Source: Syngnathus acus (lineage: Eukaryota; Chordata; Actinopteri; Syngnathiformes; Syngnathidae). From it: a stretch of 64,000 nt of DNA. Position 1 is the first letter of the stretch; the number at the start of each line of letters is the position of its first letter. Under the pieces are notes generated by a model, which worked only from the letters and a program-made list of their open reading frames with translations, searched no databases and had not been told where the DNA came from. The position numbers were made by a program, and so were the translations under genes. The stretch lies in the NCBI RefSeq assembly GCF_901709675.1, contig NC_051090.1:5076342-5140341 (forward strand), given 5' to 3'. Below, piece after piece: positions 1 through 11,418 of the stretch.

Positions 1-1300
1 AAGTTTAGAGTGTATTGTAGATGAATTTACAAGGGGATGTTGGACACAAATTGAAACAGGGCGGCAGAGGAAAGGCTGTTAGTTTTTAATTCACGTTTGA
101 GTTGAAGAAGGCTACTCGGATGAATTTTCTTTACCTTTTTGGGGGGGCACTGAGGATAAACGTGGAGTCGGTGTGGGTGAACAGTAAATATGCAACTGGT
201 TCTTTGAATGTAGCCACCATACTTAATGTGGATCGCCTTCATTTGTCAGTGGATTTTGTTTTTCATTTCACCCTTCTCCCGCCCACTGAAAAACATGTCA
301 TGGAGGCAGATGTCAGCCATTTTGGCGTGAGATGATGGCTAACAAGGAGAACAAATCAGTGTTATTGTGATATTATTCCCATGTCATGTTGTCAAAGTGT
401 CCTACCATATGTAATCACAGATGGCGGGTAGAGTGTTTTGTTAGGTTTTTTTTGTTTTGTGTTTTGTTTTTTGTACAAGATGAAGAAAAAGAAGACCTAT
501 ACAAATTAACAGTGTGGCCTTTTCATCCTCAAGACTTAACGATGTCATAAAGGGAGAGTGATACCTTATCAGTGCCTGAACTTGTATTTTTCATTTACGT
601 TTGTCAACCATATCATTTCATTTATCATGGAGATTAAAAGAGGTACTTGTTCATTCCCCCACCCTCCCTTCTCCTAAATGCTTTTTTCAATTTTTCAGGA
701 AGAAGTTTAAAGTTATGTTTTTTTTTCTTTCACTGTATCTAGTTGAAATAAAATAAAGTAAATGTTACGTATATCTTGTTTTATTGCTTTTGTTTTCTAA
801 CTGGATTCAACTCATCCAAACTGCTGTTTCATGGGTCCAAGTATTTGACCGGGCATCAACTTTTGGCGTGTGACACACATTAACATGCTTTTCAACATAA
901 GGAATTTTTTAAAGTAGATATGGAGAAGCTTTCTGCATTTTCTGTACCTTTGTGCTGACTTTCCATGATCAATGCTGTTTAAACCTCTTTGTGGTGTGGG
1001 AGGTGATTTTTTGTTTTGTTTTTAAATAAGGTGTTACTTATTTCATTTATTTTCTTGAGCATTATTAAAAGACACATTCATAAGTGACGTGTGGAGGGAG
1101 GACATGACACACTCCAGCAGGCCCCACAGACCCTCAGAGTGCCTCTCTTGAAATATATATAAATATAGTTGAGAACTGTCCTGTATATAACAGTAATGTA
1201 GCAATAAATGTTCCAATTTTAATATCAGATTATACCTTTCTTCCTATGTCTGTTTTTGGGGGAAATTGTGAACATTGAAAGGGAAATAAAGGAAAACATT
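1..1300 (+). other. Probable 3' UTR of an upstream plus-strand gene (tcf3 by gene order)
   Basis: No coding exon is recognisable here. The stretch is AT-rich with T-runs and has canonical AATAAA signals at 747-752, 752-757 and 1203-1208, as expected of a long 3' UTR with alternative poly(A) sites. In human 19p13.3, TCF3, UQCR11 and MBD3 lie in this order and direction. Since uqcr11 and mbd3 follow immediately here on the plus strand, the upstream gene is inferred to be tcf3. This rests on gene order and poly(A) signals only; no TCF3 protein sequence is in the window. Confidence 0.4.
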
Positions 1301-1544
1301 TTAAGAAAGGGACTTTTGTAGTTTTGACATTTGTATTTGTTAAAACTAGTTTACAGTCATATTTTCTCGGAGCCAACGTATTACAGAATATTTGTACATG
1401 GGGAATCAAGTGTTAAAAGACCAGACGACCTGAAACGACCCCGAGCCAAGCAATTTTAAACAGGCACTTAAATGGGGCAGTCCTGGGTCCTTCCAAATCA
1501 GTGTAAACACTTCCGTCGAGTAGAGTAGAACAGGAGAGGTCAGG

Positions 1545-2558
1545 ATGGTCCTAAACAACATACTCAGTAAAGTCGTCGGTGCTAAGTACGTCACGATTGT
1601 ACGGACGTGGTACGTATAACTTATAACCGTAATGAACTTCCACTTTGTACGTGAGTATGTATATTTTTACGTCTGGTAAAGCGAAAAAGCAAACGTGAGC
1701 ACGACTGTGTCCTTCTACGTGACCGATTCGGCTGCACGCAAGCTAACCTAGCTTAGCTTCCCTGTTTATATTTGCAATGATTTAGCCTGCTTGGCTAATT
1801 TTGAAATATGTAACATTAGAATAGAAGCAAACTATTATTTGACATTTAAAGTGAGACGCTATTAAAGTATGTGAATTAATCCCATCTGTCTAGGTTATTG
1901 GAGAATGAATACTGTGCTTTTAAAACGTTTTTATTATCAGTCTGTTTAGCCTAAAAGCTTATTTTTGCTTCTGCATTTCTCAGTGCATGTCTAAAAGATC
2001 TATCCTTTAATAACAAAAGGTTTGAACGATTAAAAATAACCACATATTGATTGTTTTCCCAGTGCAAAGGGCTCTTGTGCATAAAAATTATCATTCTAGG
2101 ACGAAAGAGAACTGCTGAACAAAAAAAAACATTAAGCGCAAGATCTTGTTTTGTGCCTTGTTTTCACACACTAAAAACACTCAAAATGTCAATATTAAGG
2201 TACTATGACTGCTCGGCTTGTTATTCAAAATCTGCCTGAAATTATTAGGCTAACGTGATATAGTATAAGACTGCTGATCCAACCAAGCCACCCTTCAATG
2301 TTCTACAAATAATGCTGATTAACCTCCAATATACATTTTCTTTGAAAAACAGGCGTTTGACCCTTTCAATAAACCATTCCCAGTTATGGATTTATAATCA
2401 TATCAATCTTTTTTTCTTGATTGTCTTCTTCATGTAGGATACCCAATTTGATGGGGTGGGGAACAGTGGGCGGTGTGGCGCTGGTTTACGTCACAGACTG
2501 GCGGCTCATCCTTGACTATGTGCCGTACATTAGAGGCAAATTCCCTAAGGATGACTGA
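1545..2558 (+). CDS. uqcr11: Cytochrome b-c1 complex subunit 10 (UQCR11)
   Basis: Small accessory subunit of mitochondrial respiratory complex III in the inner membrane. Two coding exons, 1545-1609 and 2438-2558, give 61 residues (human 56). The exon 1 donor is GTACGT and the exon 2 acceptor is a T-rich tract ending GTAG; a Trp codon is split 2/1. The C-terminal half (TWIPNLMGWGTVGG, then TDWRLILDYVPYI, then GKF) is very close to human UQCR11. Residues about 26-42 form the single membrane helix, and there is no cleavable presequence, as in the family. The ATG at 1545 is the one that splices in frame. The N-terminal residues are less conserved, so the start is slightly less certain than the rest. 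It sits upstream of mbd3 in the same direction, as in human 19p13.3. Confidence 0.9.
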
Positions 2559-2715
2559 AGACTTTTCCAATTCAATTGCAAGTATTTTATCAACATTACA
2601 TGAATCTTTTATTTTTTGTTTTGTTAATTACAAAGCATTTGTAGGTCTTGTGCACTGCCACTGAAGTTTGTCAGACTTGGAATTGGGCCCATTTGTGTGT
2701 TTGTTGGCTGGGGTC

Positions 2716-2721
2716 AATAAA
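2716..2721 (+). terminator. uqcr11: Poly(A) signal AATAAA of uqcr11
   Basis: Canonical AATAAA 158 nt after the uqcr11 stop codon. A second AATAAA at 3293-3298 could serve a longer 3' UTR. Confidence 0.6.
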
Positions 2722-4740
2722 CATGCCCCAAAATGCCTCCAATAAGTGAAATGCATGAAGTGACTCGGCTGTTAATTTGGACTCCTTTTTCTGGTCTGTA
2801 AAATATACAAAATTGTTGAATGGCATCTTTAAGTACTTGCATGATTTAGCCTCATGGTCAGGTTTGTTATTCCTCGGAGGAATAAAAAAAAGTAAGAGCG
2901 CATCAGCTAACAATGCAGCTAGCCTACAATCTTCAGTTTTTATAGATGCCACCATGTTCCAAAACCTACACTTATTTCCCCCCCACCTAAAACACTGTAT
3001 CAGGCAAAGTTGAAGAACATAGATGAATGGATGTTTATATTTGTATTTCTCAAATATATGTTTTGGCGTAAAATCAAGTGTGACAGTTTGTGGGGAGTTG
3101 TATATGTGTTCATGATCTAGTGTTGCTGATGTGTGTTTTACAGGAGCAGAGTGTATATACGTGAACTGGATGGACACGAGTAAACTTGCTTCTACTTGGC
3201 CAATTACAAATGAGATGATGATGTCCATCCACTGACCTGTTGAGCTGTGTTCTGTATAATGAAAACGTTTTAATCCGTGACTATTTAACGTGAATAAATC
3301 TGAAATATACCATTGTGTGTCTGCATAGTTATTATGAAGCTCTGCTTCATGCACGGACAAAAAACACGTCATCTATATACTTTCAATTTGACCGGCAGTC
3401 ACGTACCTACCAGATAAGGGTTGCCCCCCCCCCCCCCCCGCACGGCACCCCCGACACAATAGTCACGTTATCATGCAGACGTCGAAATTTGCGTGAATAA
3501 TTTCTCCAGTGGTAGAGGGGGAGGGGAGGGGACTGAGAGAGAAGGGATTTAATACAGCGAGAGGAACAAAACCCACTGTGTCTTCAAAATGGATAAAAAC
3601 GAGTAAGTACATGACATTCAAGGCTTCCAAAGCCTCCGTCAACGGTTTGCAATAGACTCTGTGTCGTTGAGCGTGCAAAATGTACCTTCAGTCAGACAGA
3701 AACGTCAGTAAATCGGAATGTTTATCATCGATACGGTGAATAGTGTTAGCGTTTTGCGTGTTCGTGTGTGCAAGTAGCAATGCAACGGTGTGTTCGCTCA
3801 CGTCTGTGTAGCACCGTTGCAATGTCGCTATTAACAAAGGTGATCTTTTTTTGTGTTTGCAATTGACGTCGACATTGTACCATTTTGACAGTTCTGCATA
3901 TGTTAACCGTGCACAGTAAATCCTCTGTCCCCCCCCCCCCCCCCCCCCCCCAAAACAGCGTCTGTAAACGCGCTAATGCACGATGTGTTTTTGCACCGTA
4001 AAATTTGAAACATACCGCTTGCGTTCGATGGAAAATAGGCTTTGTTCATTCATAATATGAGGGGAGGAAACGAGAGTGGCAACGGTCGGCATTGTAGTCA
4101 AATGGCTCTCCGATTTCATGTAACTGACGTGAAACGTGAGAGCTAAGGTAGGCACGGTGATCTTTCTCAACACTTGTTTCATTTAATTGACTTGAAACGT
4201 ATGGGATTTCTGCACCTTCACTGTGAATATTTACGACTATTTTGAGCAGTAGACATAATTAATGTTGCTTTCAGTTAACATTGTTGCTACCTGACACCAA
4301 TGTCAAGGTAAACAACGGTGATGGTACAATTTCCGTATTTCTTTTCAAAATAAAAATGACGCGTTACGAAATGTATGTATACTGTAGAATGTGATGATGT
4401 TGACTCAAAGTGGACAAAATACTTTTTGGTAATATCAGCGCAACACCAAAAAGTATACTTTTTGCAATATTTTTGTTTGGTGGTGTGCTGAGAGTTATTT
4501 CTAATGCAAAATAATTGCCTTGACTCCGAAAGATAGAATTGCAGCTATCAAATCTGTCAGAAGAATATGTCAGAAATGTCAGAAAAATAAATGAATCTCA
4601 CATAGTGTTACACTTTTTGTGCAAACATTGCTTTTTTATTTATTTGATCTATTTTTCTTCTTTACCACTTCCAGTCTAGCTTTTGTTTTCAATATGTGCT
4701 TTTATTTCGAAATCGGTTATATTAACTTTTTTCATTTTCC
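2722..4740. other. Intergenic spacer between uqcr11 and mbd3, with long poly-C tracts
   Basis: No conserved exon is visible. A 233-codon antisense frame (2671-3372) has no recognisable domain and reads through the uqcr11 3' end. Homopolymers C16 at 3424-3439 and C23 at 3929-3951 stand out; such tracts are often length-variable and collapse in assemblies. Confidence 0.5.
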
Positions 4741-4779
4741 TCTTTCCTCTTGAAGCGGGGAAATCCTTGGCTCAGCTTG

Positions 4780-5044
4780 TGTTCTCGTTTCCCTCGCGGA
4801 TGTAGCTTTCTCACCGGGACCTGTGGCGAGTCGAGCGGGAGGGGGGTAGTGATGTGGCCGCGACGACCGCGGCGGAGCGATCTCCATGAGTACAAAGAGC
4901 ACGGAGACGTTTAGCTTCCCAACTAGCCCGTGCAAGCTCGCGTTCCAGGTGGCGCGGCGCATGTTCGTGCTATGGTCGACGCTAAGCTAACAACCAAAAC
5001 AAAACATTTTCTTTTAAGACTGCAATTTATACTAGTGCGCGAAA
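4780..5044 (+). promoter_or_regulatory. mbd3: CpG-rich promoter / 5' UTR of mbd3
   Basis: GC content and CpG density rise sharply relative to the AT-rich spacer, ending at the mbd3 start codon. There is no TATA box, which suggests a CpG-island, housekeeping-type promoter. The transcription start cannot be placed from sequence alone. Confidence 0.5.
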
Positions 5045-7264
5045 ATGGAGAAGAAAAGGTGGGATTGCACTGCTCTCCCCAAAGGCTGGAAAATGGAAGA
5101 AGTGACCAGAAAGTCGGGTTTGTCCGCCGGGAAAAGCGACGTCTATTATTTTAGGTACCTATACGAACTGTGCTTCGACTTCTTAACTGTGTGCGTCAGC
5201 TTGTTCGCGGATGGATACACGCAGGACTATTTGTTTCTTGGGGGGGGGGGGGGGGGGGGAGTCGAGGTGTAAAGTTGGGGTCAGTGGCTGAAAAGCCTAG
5301 CGACAGGCCTCTTGAGTTGACACCCCTTATCCCCCAAACCCTTCACCTGAAATGAACCAACAACGGCAGAATTGTGTTCTCCTTTAGCAGAGGAGACGAG
5401 CCAGATGAGGAACAGAGGCAAGAGAGGGGGGAGGCGGGTCGGTTGTATAGTCTGTGGTAGGCCCACCACCCTGTCGAACCTCTTCTGTTTCCTGTATTGT
5501 GTGATGCAAGACGCATCGTGTGTGCATGAGTGACGTGCACGGTCAGGTTCTATTATACATTCCTAATTCTCATGTTCAACATACGAGGTGTATGAGAAAG
5601 GTTCCAGGCTTAGTGTCCCAAAAAGTGTACGTAGTTGAACTAAAAGTTTGTACAACCCCCCCAGGAATCTTATGCACTTTTCTAGTTTTCTCATGGAACT
5701 CCCGGAAGGATTCTTATGGGATACTCCACAGCACAAGCTGTCTTTATAGTCGATCATTTGGCAAGAACTCACGACTGAAGTCAAGGTTCTTGATAGAGCT
5801 TTTGAAACACCAGTCCTGGAACCTTTCTGACACACTGTGTACATCGTAAGTTGTCGCTCCCACGCGTGGAGCCGCTATCAGTTCCATTTGACCCCCTAAA
5901 AACCGTGCAGTGGCCATTGAAATGACATGTTTGTAATGCATTGTGAGTTCAGGGTTTCAATCCATTCATTCAAATGTTTACGTGCTTGTTGCATGTTGCC
6001 GTCGTGTGCCTGTCCGTCAGCCGCTTCCCGCCTTTGAATGTTTAATATAAAGACATGGTGTCTTCTCAATGATACTCACATATTTTTTCTTCTGTACCGC
6101 CTCACGTAGTCCATCTGGCAAGAAGTTCCGAAGCAAGCCTCAGTTGGCCCGTTACCTCGGCAACCAGATGGACCTGAGCTCATTCGACTTCCGCACGGGG
6201 AAGATGCTGATGAGTAAGCTGAACAAGAACCGCCAGCGGATGCGCTACGATAACAACAACCAGAACAAGGTGAGCCAACTGAGGAGAAAATTCTCAATCT
6301 GACCTAAAATGTAAAATAAAATACAATGCAAAATTAGAAAGATAAGATATTGGATAATTTTTAACATGTATGATTGTCGGCTCGACTGTTTTAAGGGTAA
6401 ACCTGACTTGAACACATCGCTACCAGTCAGACAGACAGCCTCCATCTTTAAGCAGCCTGTTACCAAGGTTACCAACCATCCCAGCAACAAAGTCAAGACA
6501 GACCCACAGAAAGCTGTGGACCAACCTCGTCAGGTGAATGTCTTTTCCAAGACTGGATTCACATTTAGCGCGGTCTAGTTCACCTACTTGTTTTGTGTTT
6601 TTCTAGCTATTTTGGGAGAAGAAGCTAAGCGGTCTGAGTGCATATGACATCGCAGAAGAGTTGGTGAAAACCATGGAGCTGCCGAAAGGTCTTCAAGGTA
6701 TGTGGCTTGTTCACTTTCTGTCATGACCCAGGGGACTTTTGGAGCGAGAAGCTGAGTGCATTGTATCTGTGACAAAAATGTTCAGCTAAAAGGTTGCATG
6801 GCTATAAAAAGCATGCATTTTTCCTTACTCATGCCCTGCTACCGTGTCAGGTGTGGGTCCATGCTGCACAGACAAGACGCTTCTGTCGGCCATCGCCAGC
6901 GCACTCCACACCAGCGCCGCCCCCATCACCGGGCAGCTATCGGCCGCTGTCGAGAAGAACCCGGGCGTTTGGCTCAACACCACTCAGCCGCTCTGTAAGG
7001 CCTTCATCGTCACCGATGAGGACATTAGGTGAGCGTTTGTCATCATGACACACTTTATAGGCTTCAAACATGTTTGGCTGGACTTGTGTCCGTGTGTTGT
7101 TAACTCCTAGGAAGCAGGAGGAGTTGGTGTACAGCGTGAGGAAACGCCTGGAGGAGGCGCTCATGGCTGACATGTTGGCGCACGTAGAGGAGGCGGCGGC
7201 GGCCGGCGAGGGCGACGCCGTCAAGGACGACGGCAACGGCAGCGAAGACATGGAGAGCGTATAA
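5045..7264 (+). CDS. mbd3: Methyl-CpG-binding domain protein 3 (MBD3)
   Basis: NuRD chromatin-remodelling/deacetylase subunit, nuclear. Six coding exons: 5045-5154, 6110-6269, 6396-6533, 6607-6697, 6851-7028, 7111-7264; all GT-AG, 276 residues (human 291). The MBD (residues 1 to about 70) begins MEKKRWDC and continues with SPSGKKFRSKPQLARYLG. The p55-binding/linker block (KPDLNTSLPVRQTASIFKQP, residues 92-111) and the C-terminal coiled coil that binds GATAD2 (RKRLEEALMADMLAHVEE) are intact. There is no long Gly/Arg N-terminus, so it is MBD3 rather than MBD2. Residues 30 and 34 are Lys and Tyr, as in MBD2 and amphibian MBD3, not the His/Phe of mammalian MBD3. The poly-Glu tail of human MBD3 is replaced by a short Ala/Gly/Asp-rich end. 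Confidence 0.95.
5240..5259. repeat. Poly-G tract (20 G) in mbd3 intron 1
   Basis: Twenty consecutive G about 85 nt downstream of the exon 1 donor. It could form a G-quadruplex on the transcript strand and is probably length-polymorphic. No protein-coding role. Confidence 0.9.
5584..5839. mobile_element. mariner-type MITE in mbd3 intron 1
   Basis: A 256-bp non-coding element with imperfect 25-bp terminal inverted repeats sharing AGAAAGGTTCCAGG, flanked by TA dinucleotides (5582-5583 and 5840-5841), the duplication expected for Tc1/mariner elements. The interior has no transposase, so it is non-autonomous. Its termini resemble those of the degenerate mariner at 22.8-23.2 kb in this window. 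Confidence 0.65.
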
Positions 7265-7852
7265 CGCAGGTGCCGCCAGCCCAGACGGCAACTATTATCC
7301 TTTTCCCCGGTCTTCATCATCTTCGCAAACATTGGACGAGCCTTTCCTGCCATCTCCGGCCACATGCAAGCAGATTGACTGAACTGCAGTGTCCGTTATG
7401 GCCACTGGATGGCAGCAACATGTGAAATTCTCCACGAACCCAAAACAGGAAGAGACATAATCCAGAACCTTTTTTTTTGGTCACACACGCACACATTCAG
7501 ACCGTTGTATGCGAGAATCGAACTCACGGTGTCGGCACACAAGACAGGAACGTGTACCCCTACACTTTTCACCGAAATGTCCCAATGTTGGATAAAATGA
7601 ACATTTTTCATCAAGCCATTCATTTTTCTTTTTTGACAATCCTGTCAAGGAAATATTTGGGTGCTTACTCATTTTTTAGATGGATGTGAAGACCATAAAT
7701 ATTTTGCATCTTAAATTTTAAGCATTCCCTCTGTGCACCACAGAATGAGGTACTGGTTAACTAAATGTTCTGGCACGCTCGGCGTTAGTGTCATCCTGGT
7801 GGTACGTGGCCCGTATACCTTCTCTTCATTATATATTTAATTCTGAAACACT

Positions 7853-7858
7853 AATAAA
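7853..7858 (+). terminator. mbd3: Poly(A) signal AATAAA of mbd3
   Basis: AATAAA about 590 nt after the mbd3 stop codon, followed by A/T-rich sequence. The 3' UTR 7265-7852 has no other recognisable feature. Confidence 0.5.
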
Positions 7859-9320
7859 AAAATATGGTCAAACTTTTTAAAAAATATATATATATTGGAG
7901 AACCATTTTTAATGTCCTCCCCAACAAATCAACAAAATATGTGGAGTTATCTGGGAAGAGCTTGGATGTTCACAAAATCTCCTCGGCCTCATTGCAACAC
8001 ATCATTGATTCACTCATAATTGTATTAAATTTGTGGAAAGTCTTCAAACACGTACATGTAAGAGGCTCGTTCAGAAATTCACACAGACGGTGCACAACAA
8101 TTGTGACTGTTCGGACCATGCTGAAGTTGCTGGTGTGATTCCAGCTCTGGCCTTGATTTTCTCGTTTGTTGTACGGAACGATTAGTAAGAAAACGTCTGT
8201 CAATAATTTGATTTTAAAGTTTTATTTCTACAACAAATAGAATACAACCAACAATTTTCAGGGCCAAAGCAGTCATCATGACTGGCCAACGGGTGGCGCT
8301 AGTGTTTAAAGTGCTGTTCAACAAGCAGGAGAAGGTTAGCTTGGACGGGTGGACGTGACGTCAGGGCTGCAGGTAAATTGGGGAGGGGGGGGGGGGACGA
8401 GAGGAGTCATCACAAGAGCAAATGTTTGCTTGTTTACATTTAAATTTTGGTGTATCGATTTTAAAAGTAAAATCAAATCAGTCGTGTTTCTTTTTTGTAA
8501 TATCTGCGTCCAATTTGAAATACCCAAACACCAAAAGAGACACGGAGCACGGACTCACCTGCTAGATATTGACGTAACAAGTAGTGATGTGCATTCCAGT
8601 TCTTTTAAGTGAAGGGAATCTTTAGAATCAGTTCACTCAAAAGATTCGTTCAAACGAATCGTTCAACAAATCGTCCCCCCCCCCCCCCCCCTCACAAACT
8701 GATCCTTTTTTTTCTTTTTTTTTTAACTTCAATAACACACACAACTAAGCAATACACCAGACAAAAAACAATCAAGAAAACACACGGGATAATGTTGACA
8801 ACGATTGCTGGTTTGAAATGTACTTTTATTATTAATATTATAATAAACATTAAAACCTGTTAAAACTTGTCTGGTGTTTTATTCCTTGGTTTTATTTTTT
8901 TGGGCATGAAAACAGAAATCTGACATTTGGTTAACTGCTTTATATGACAATATGTATGTGTTTTACGTTGTGTAATATGTGTTGGTGTCCCCCAAAATAA
9001 AGAGCAAGGAGTCAAATACACATTCTTGACACATACAAAAAATGCATAAAGTTATTAGGTACACCTGAAAATGGTGGTGTACCTAATGGAGTGTCTGTGT
9101 GACGTCACAGATCAACCAGCCAATCAGGAGGTGGGGGTGAGGGCGGGTGTGGCACTTTTCACTGTCAGTTAAGCTTTGGCCATGATTTTTCCCTAATGAA
9201 CTGGCCTGTTATTAGGTACACTTGAAAATGGCGGTGTACCTAATGGAGTGTCCAAGTGACGTCACAGATCAAACAGCCAATCAGGAAGTGGGGGTGAGGG
9301 CGGGTGTGGCACTTTTCACT

Positions 9321-10557
9321 TAAACCAGGGGTGCCGACCTCCAGTCCTCAAAGGGCCGCGTTCCAACATGTTTTCCAAGTGACCCTCGTTAAGCGCACCT
9401 GCGTGAAAACTTTTAGCTCCTTTCACGTTCTGCAGGAGCTAAAACTTTTCACGCAGGTGCACTTAACGAGGGAACCACACGGACACTCCATTAGGTACAC
9501 CACCATTTTCAAGTGTACCTAATAACAGGCCACTTTATTAGGGAAATATCATGGTCAAAGGTCACAGGTGTCAAGCTCTAGTCCTCGGGGCCGCGTTCCA
9601 ATATGTTTTCCAAGTGACCCTCGTTAAGCGCACCTGCGTGAAAACTTTTAGCTCCTTTCACGTTCTGCAGGAGCTAAAACTTTTCACGCAGCTGCACTTA
9701 ACGAGGGAATCACACGGACACTCCATTAGGTACACCGCCATTTTCAAGCGTACCTAATAACAGGCCACTTTATTAGGGAAATATCATGGTCAAAGGTCAC
9801 AGGTGTCAAGCTCTAGTCCTCGGGGCCACGTTCCAATATGTTTTCCAAGTGACCCTCGTTAAGCGCACCTGCGTGAAAACTTTTAGCTCCTTTCACGTTC
9901 TGCAGGAGCTAAAACTTTTCACGCAGGTGCACTTAACGAGGGAATCACATGGACACTCCATTAGGTACACCGCCATTTTCAAGCGTACCTAATAACAGGC
10001 CACTTTATTAGGGAAATATCATGGTCAAAGGTCACAGGTGTCAAGCTCTAGTCCTCGGGGCCACGTTCCAATATGTTTTCCAAGTGACCCTCGTTAAGCG
10101 CACCTGCGTGAAAACTTTTAGCTCCTTTCACGTTCTGCAGGAGCTAAAACTTTTCACGCAGGTGCACTTAACGAGGGAATCACACGGACACTCCATTAGG
10201 TACACCGCCATTTTCAAGTGTACCTAATAACAGGCCACTTTATTAGGGAAATATCATGGTCAAAGGTCACAGGTGTCAAGCTCTAGTCCTCGGGGCTGCG
10301 TTCCAATATGTTTTCCAAGTTGCCCTCGTTAAATACACCTGCGTGAAAAGATTTTGGTCATGTTCACGTTCTGCAGGAGCTAAAACTTTTCACGCAGGTG
10401 CACTTAACGAGGGAATCACACGGACACTCCATTAGGTACACCGCCATTTTCAAGTGTACCTAATAACAGGTCACTTTATTAGGGAAATATCATGGTCAAA
10501 GGTCACAAGTGTCAAGCTCTAGTCCTGGGGCCGCGTTCCAACATGTTTTCCAAGATT
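9321..10557. repeat. Tandem array of about five 235-bp units
   Basis: The same unit recurs with a period of 235 bp, at about 9325, 9561, 9796, 10031, 10266 and a partial copy at about 10501. Middle copies are almost identical; the first and last are more diverged. Each unit combines an internal palindrome (arms around TTCACGTTCTGCAGG) with a block containing ATTAGGTACACC and its complement. Short open frames of about 68 codons recur in each unit only because the unit repeats, so they are not genes. Confidence 0.9.
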
Positions 10558-10895
10558 CCCTCGTTAAGCTGAACTGAAAGTGAAAAGTGCCACACCCGCC
10601 CTCACCCCCACCTCCTGATTGGCTGGTTGATCTGTGACGTCACACGGACACTCCATTAGGTACACCAGCATTTTCAAGTGTACCTAAAAACTTTATGCAT
10701 TTTTTGTACGTGTCAAGAATGTGTATTTGACTTGCTCTTTATTTTGGGGGACACCAACACATATTACACAACGTATTGTCATATAAAGCAGTTAACCAAA
10801 TGCCAGATTTTTGTTTTAATGCCCAAAAAAATAAAAACAAGGAATAAAACACCAGACAAGCTTTAACAGGTTTTAATGTTTATTAAAATAATAAT

Positions 10896-11418
10896 ACCGT
10901 TTTTTTCCATGTATAATGCGCCCCCATGTATAATACGCACCCTAAAAATGGCATGTTGATGCTGGAAAAAAGCCTGTACCCATGTATAATACGCACCCAA
11001 ATTTTGACTCCTACTTAAGTCCGTAAACGTAAAATTATTTCAGAAAAAAGATCATCTTTGGGAACAACCGGATGTTATTCTGCCGGTCAGTATCACTGCG
11101 CATGCGCTAGCAAACTCAATAGCGAAGAAATGTTTCGGATTTGTGTAGGGTGCATTGTGACAGCAAACGAGCAGGTGATCGAGTAAGCGTCTGATACGAG
11201 AGCATTGTGTTCGTATGGAGCGTGTTTGAAGTGAACAGCAGAGAAGAAAGCGCATCTGTAATGGCGGCCTCCGTATGATATCCGGATAAAAAATAAAAAA
11301 TAAAATAAAATAAAATAAAAAAATTAAAATAAAAATTGTACCCATGTATAATGCGCACCCCGGATTTTAGGACAATAAATTAGTTAAATTTTGCGCATTA
11401 TACATGGAAAAAAACGGT
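10896..11418. mobile_element. Nested TIR element with subterminal repeats
   Basis: A 523-bp element with near-perfect terminal inverted repeats beginning ACCGTTTTTTTCCATGTATA (left) and ending with its reverse complement at 11418. CATGTATAAT followed by GCGC or ACGC recurs inside both ends (about 10908, 10925, 10981 and 11342), typical of transposase-binding subterminal repeats. It lies in an AAT-rich microsatellite, so the target duplication (about AATAATAAT) is ambiguous. It interrupts the right arm of the larger inverted-repeat element and must have inserted later. No transposase is encoded and the superfamily was not assigned. Confidence 0.7.

Noticed and set aside
2671-3372. 233-codon antisense open frame beyond uqcr11
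   Set aside because: No domain and no splice or promoter context; it overlaps the uqcr11 3' UTR and spacer.
9304-10227. Four near-identical open frames of 68-72 codons, 235 bp apart
   Set aside because: They repeat only because the 235-bp DNA unit repeats. The sequence is palindromic and shows no protein family.
9321-10557. Regular repeats that might suggest a CRISPR array
   Set aside because: The units are 235 bp, contiguous and without unique spacers, and the genome is a vertebrate.
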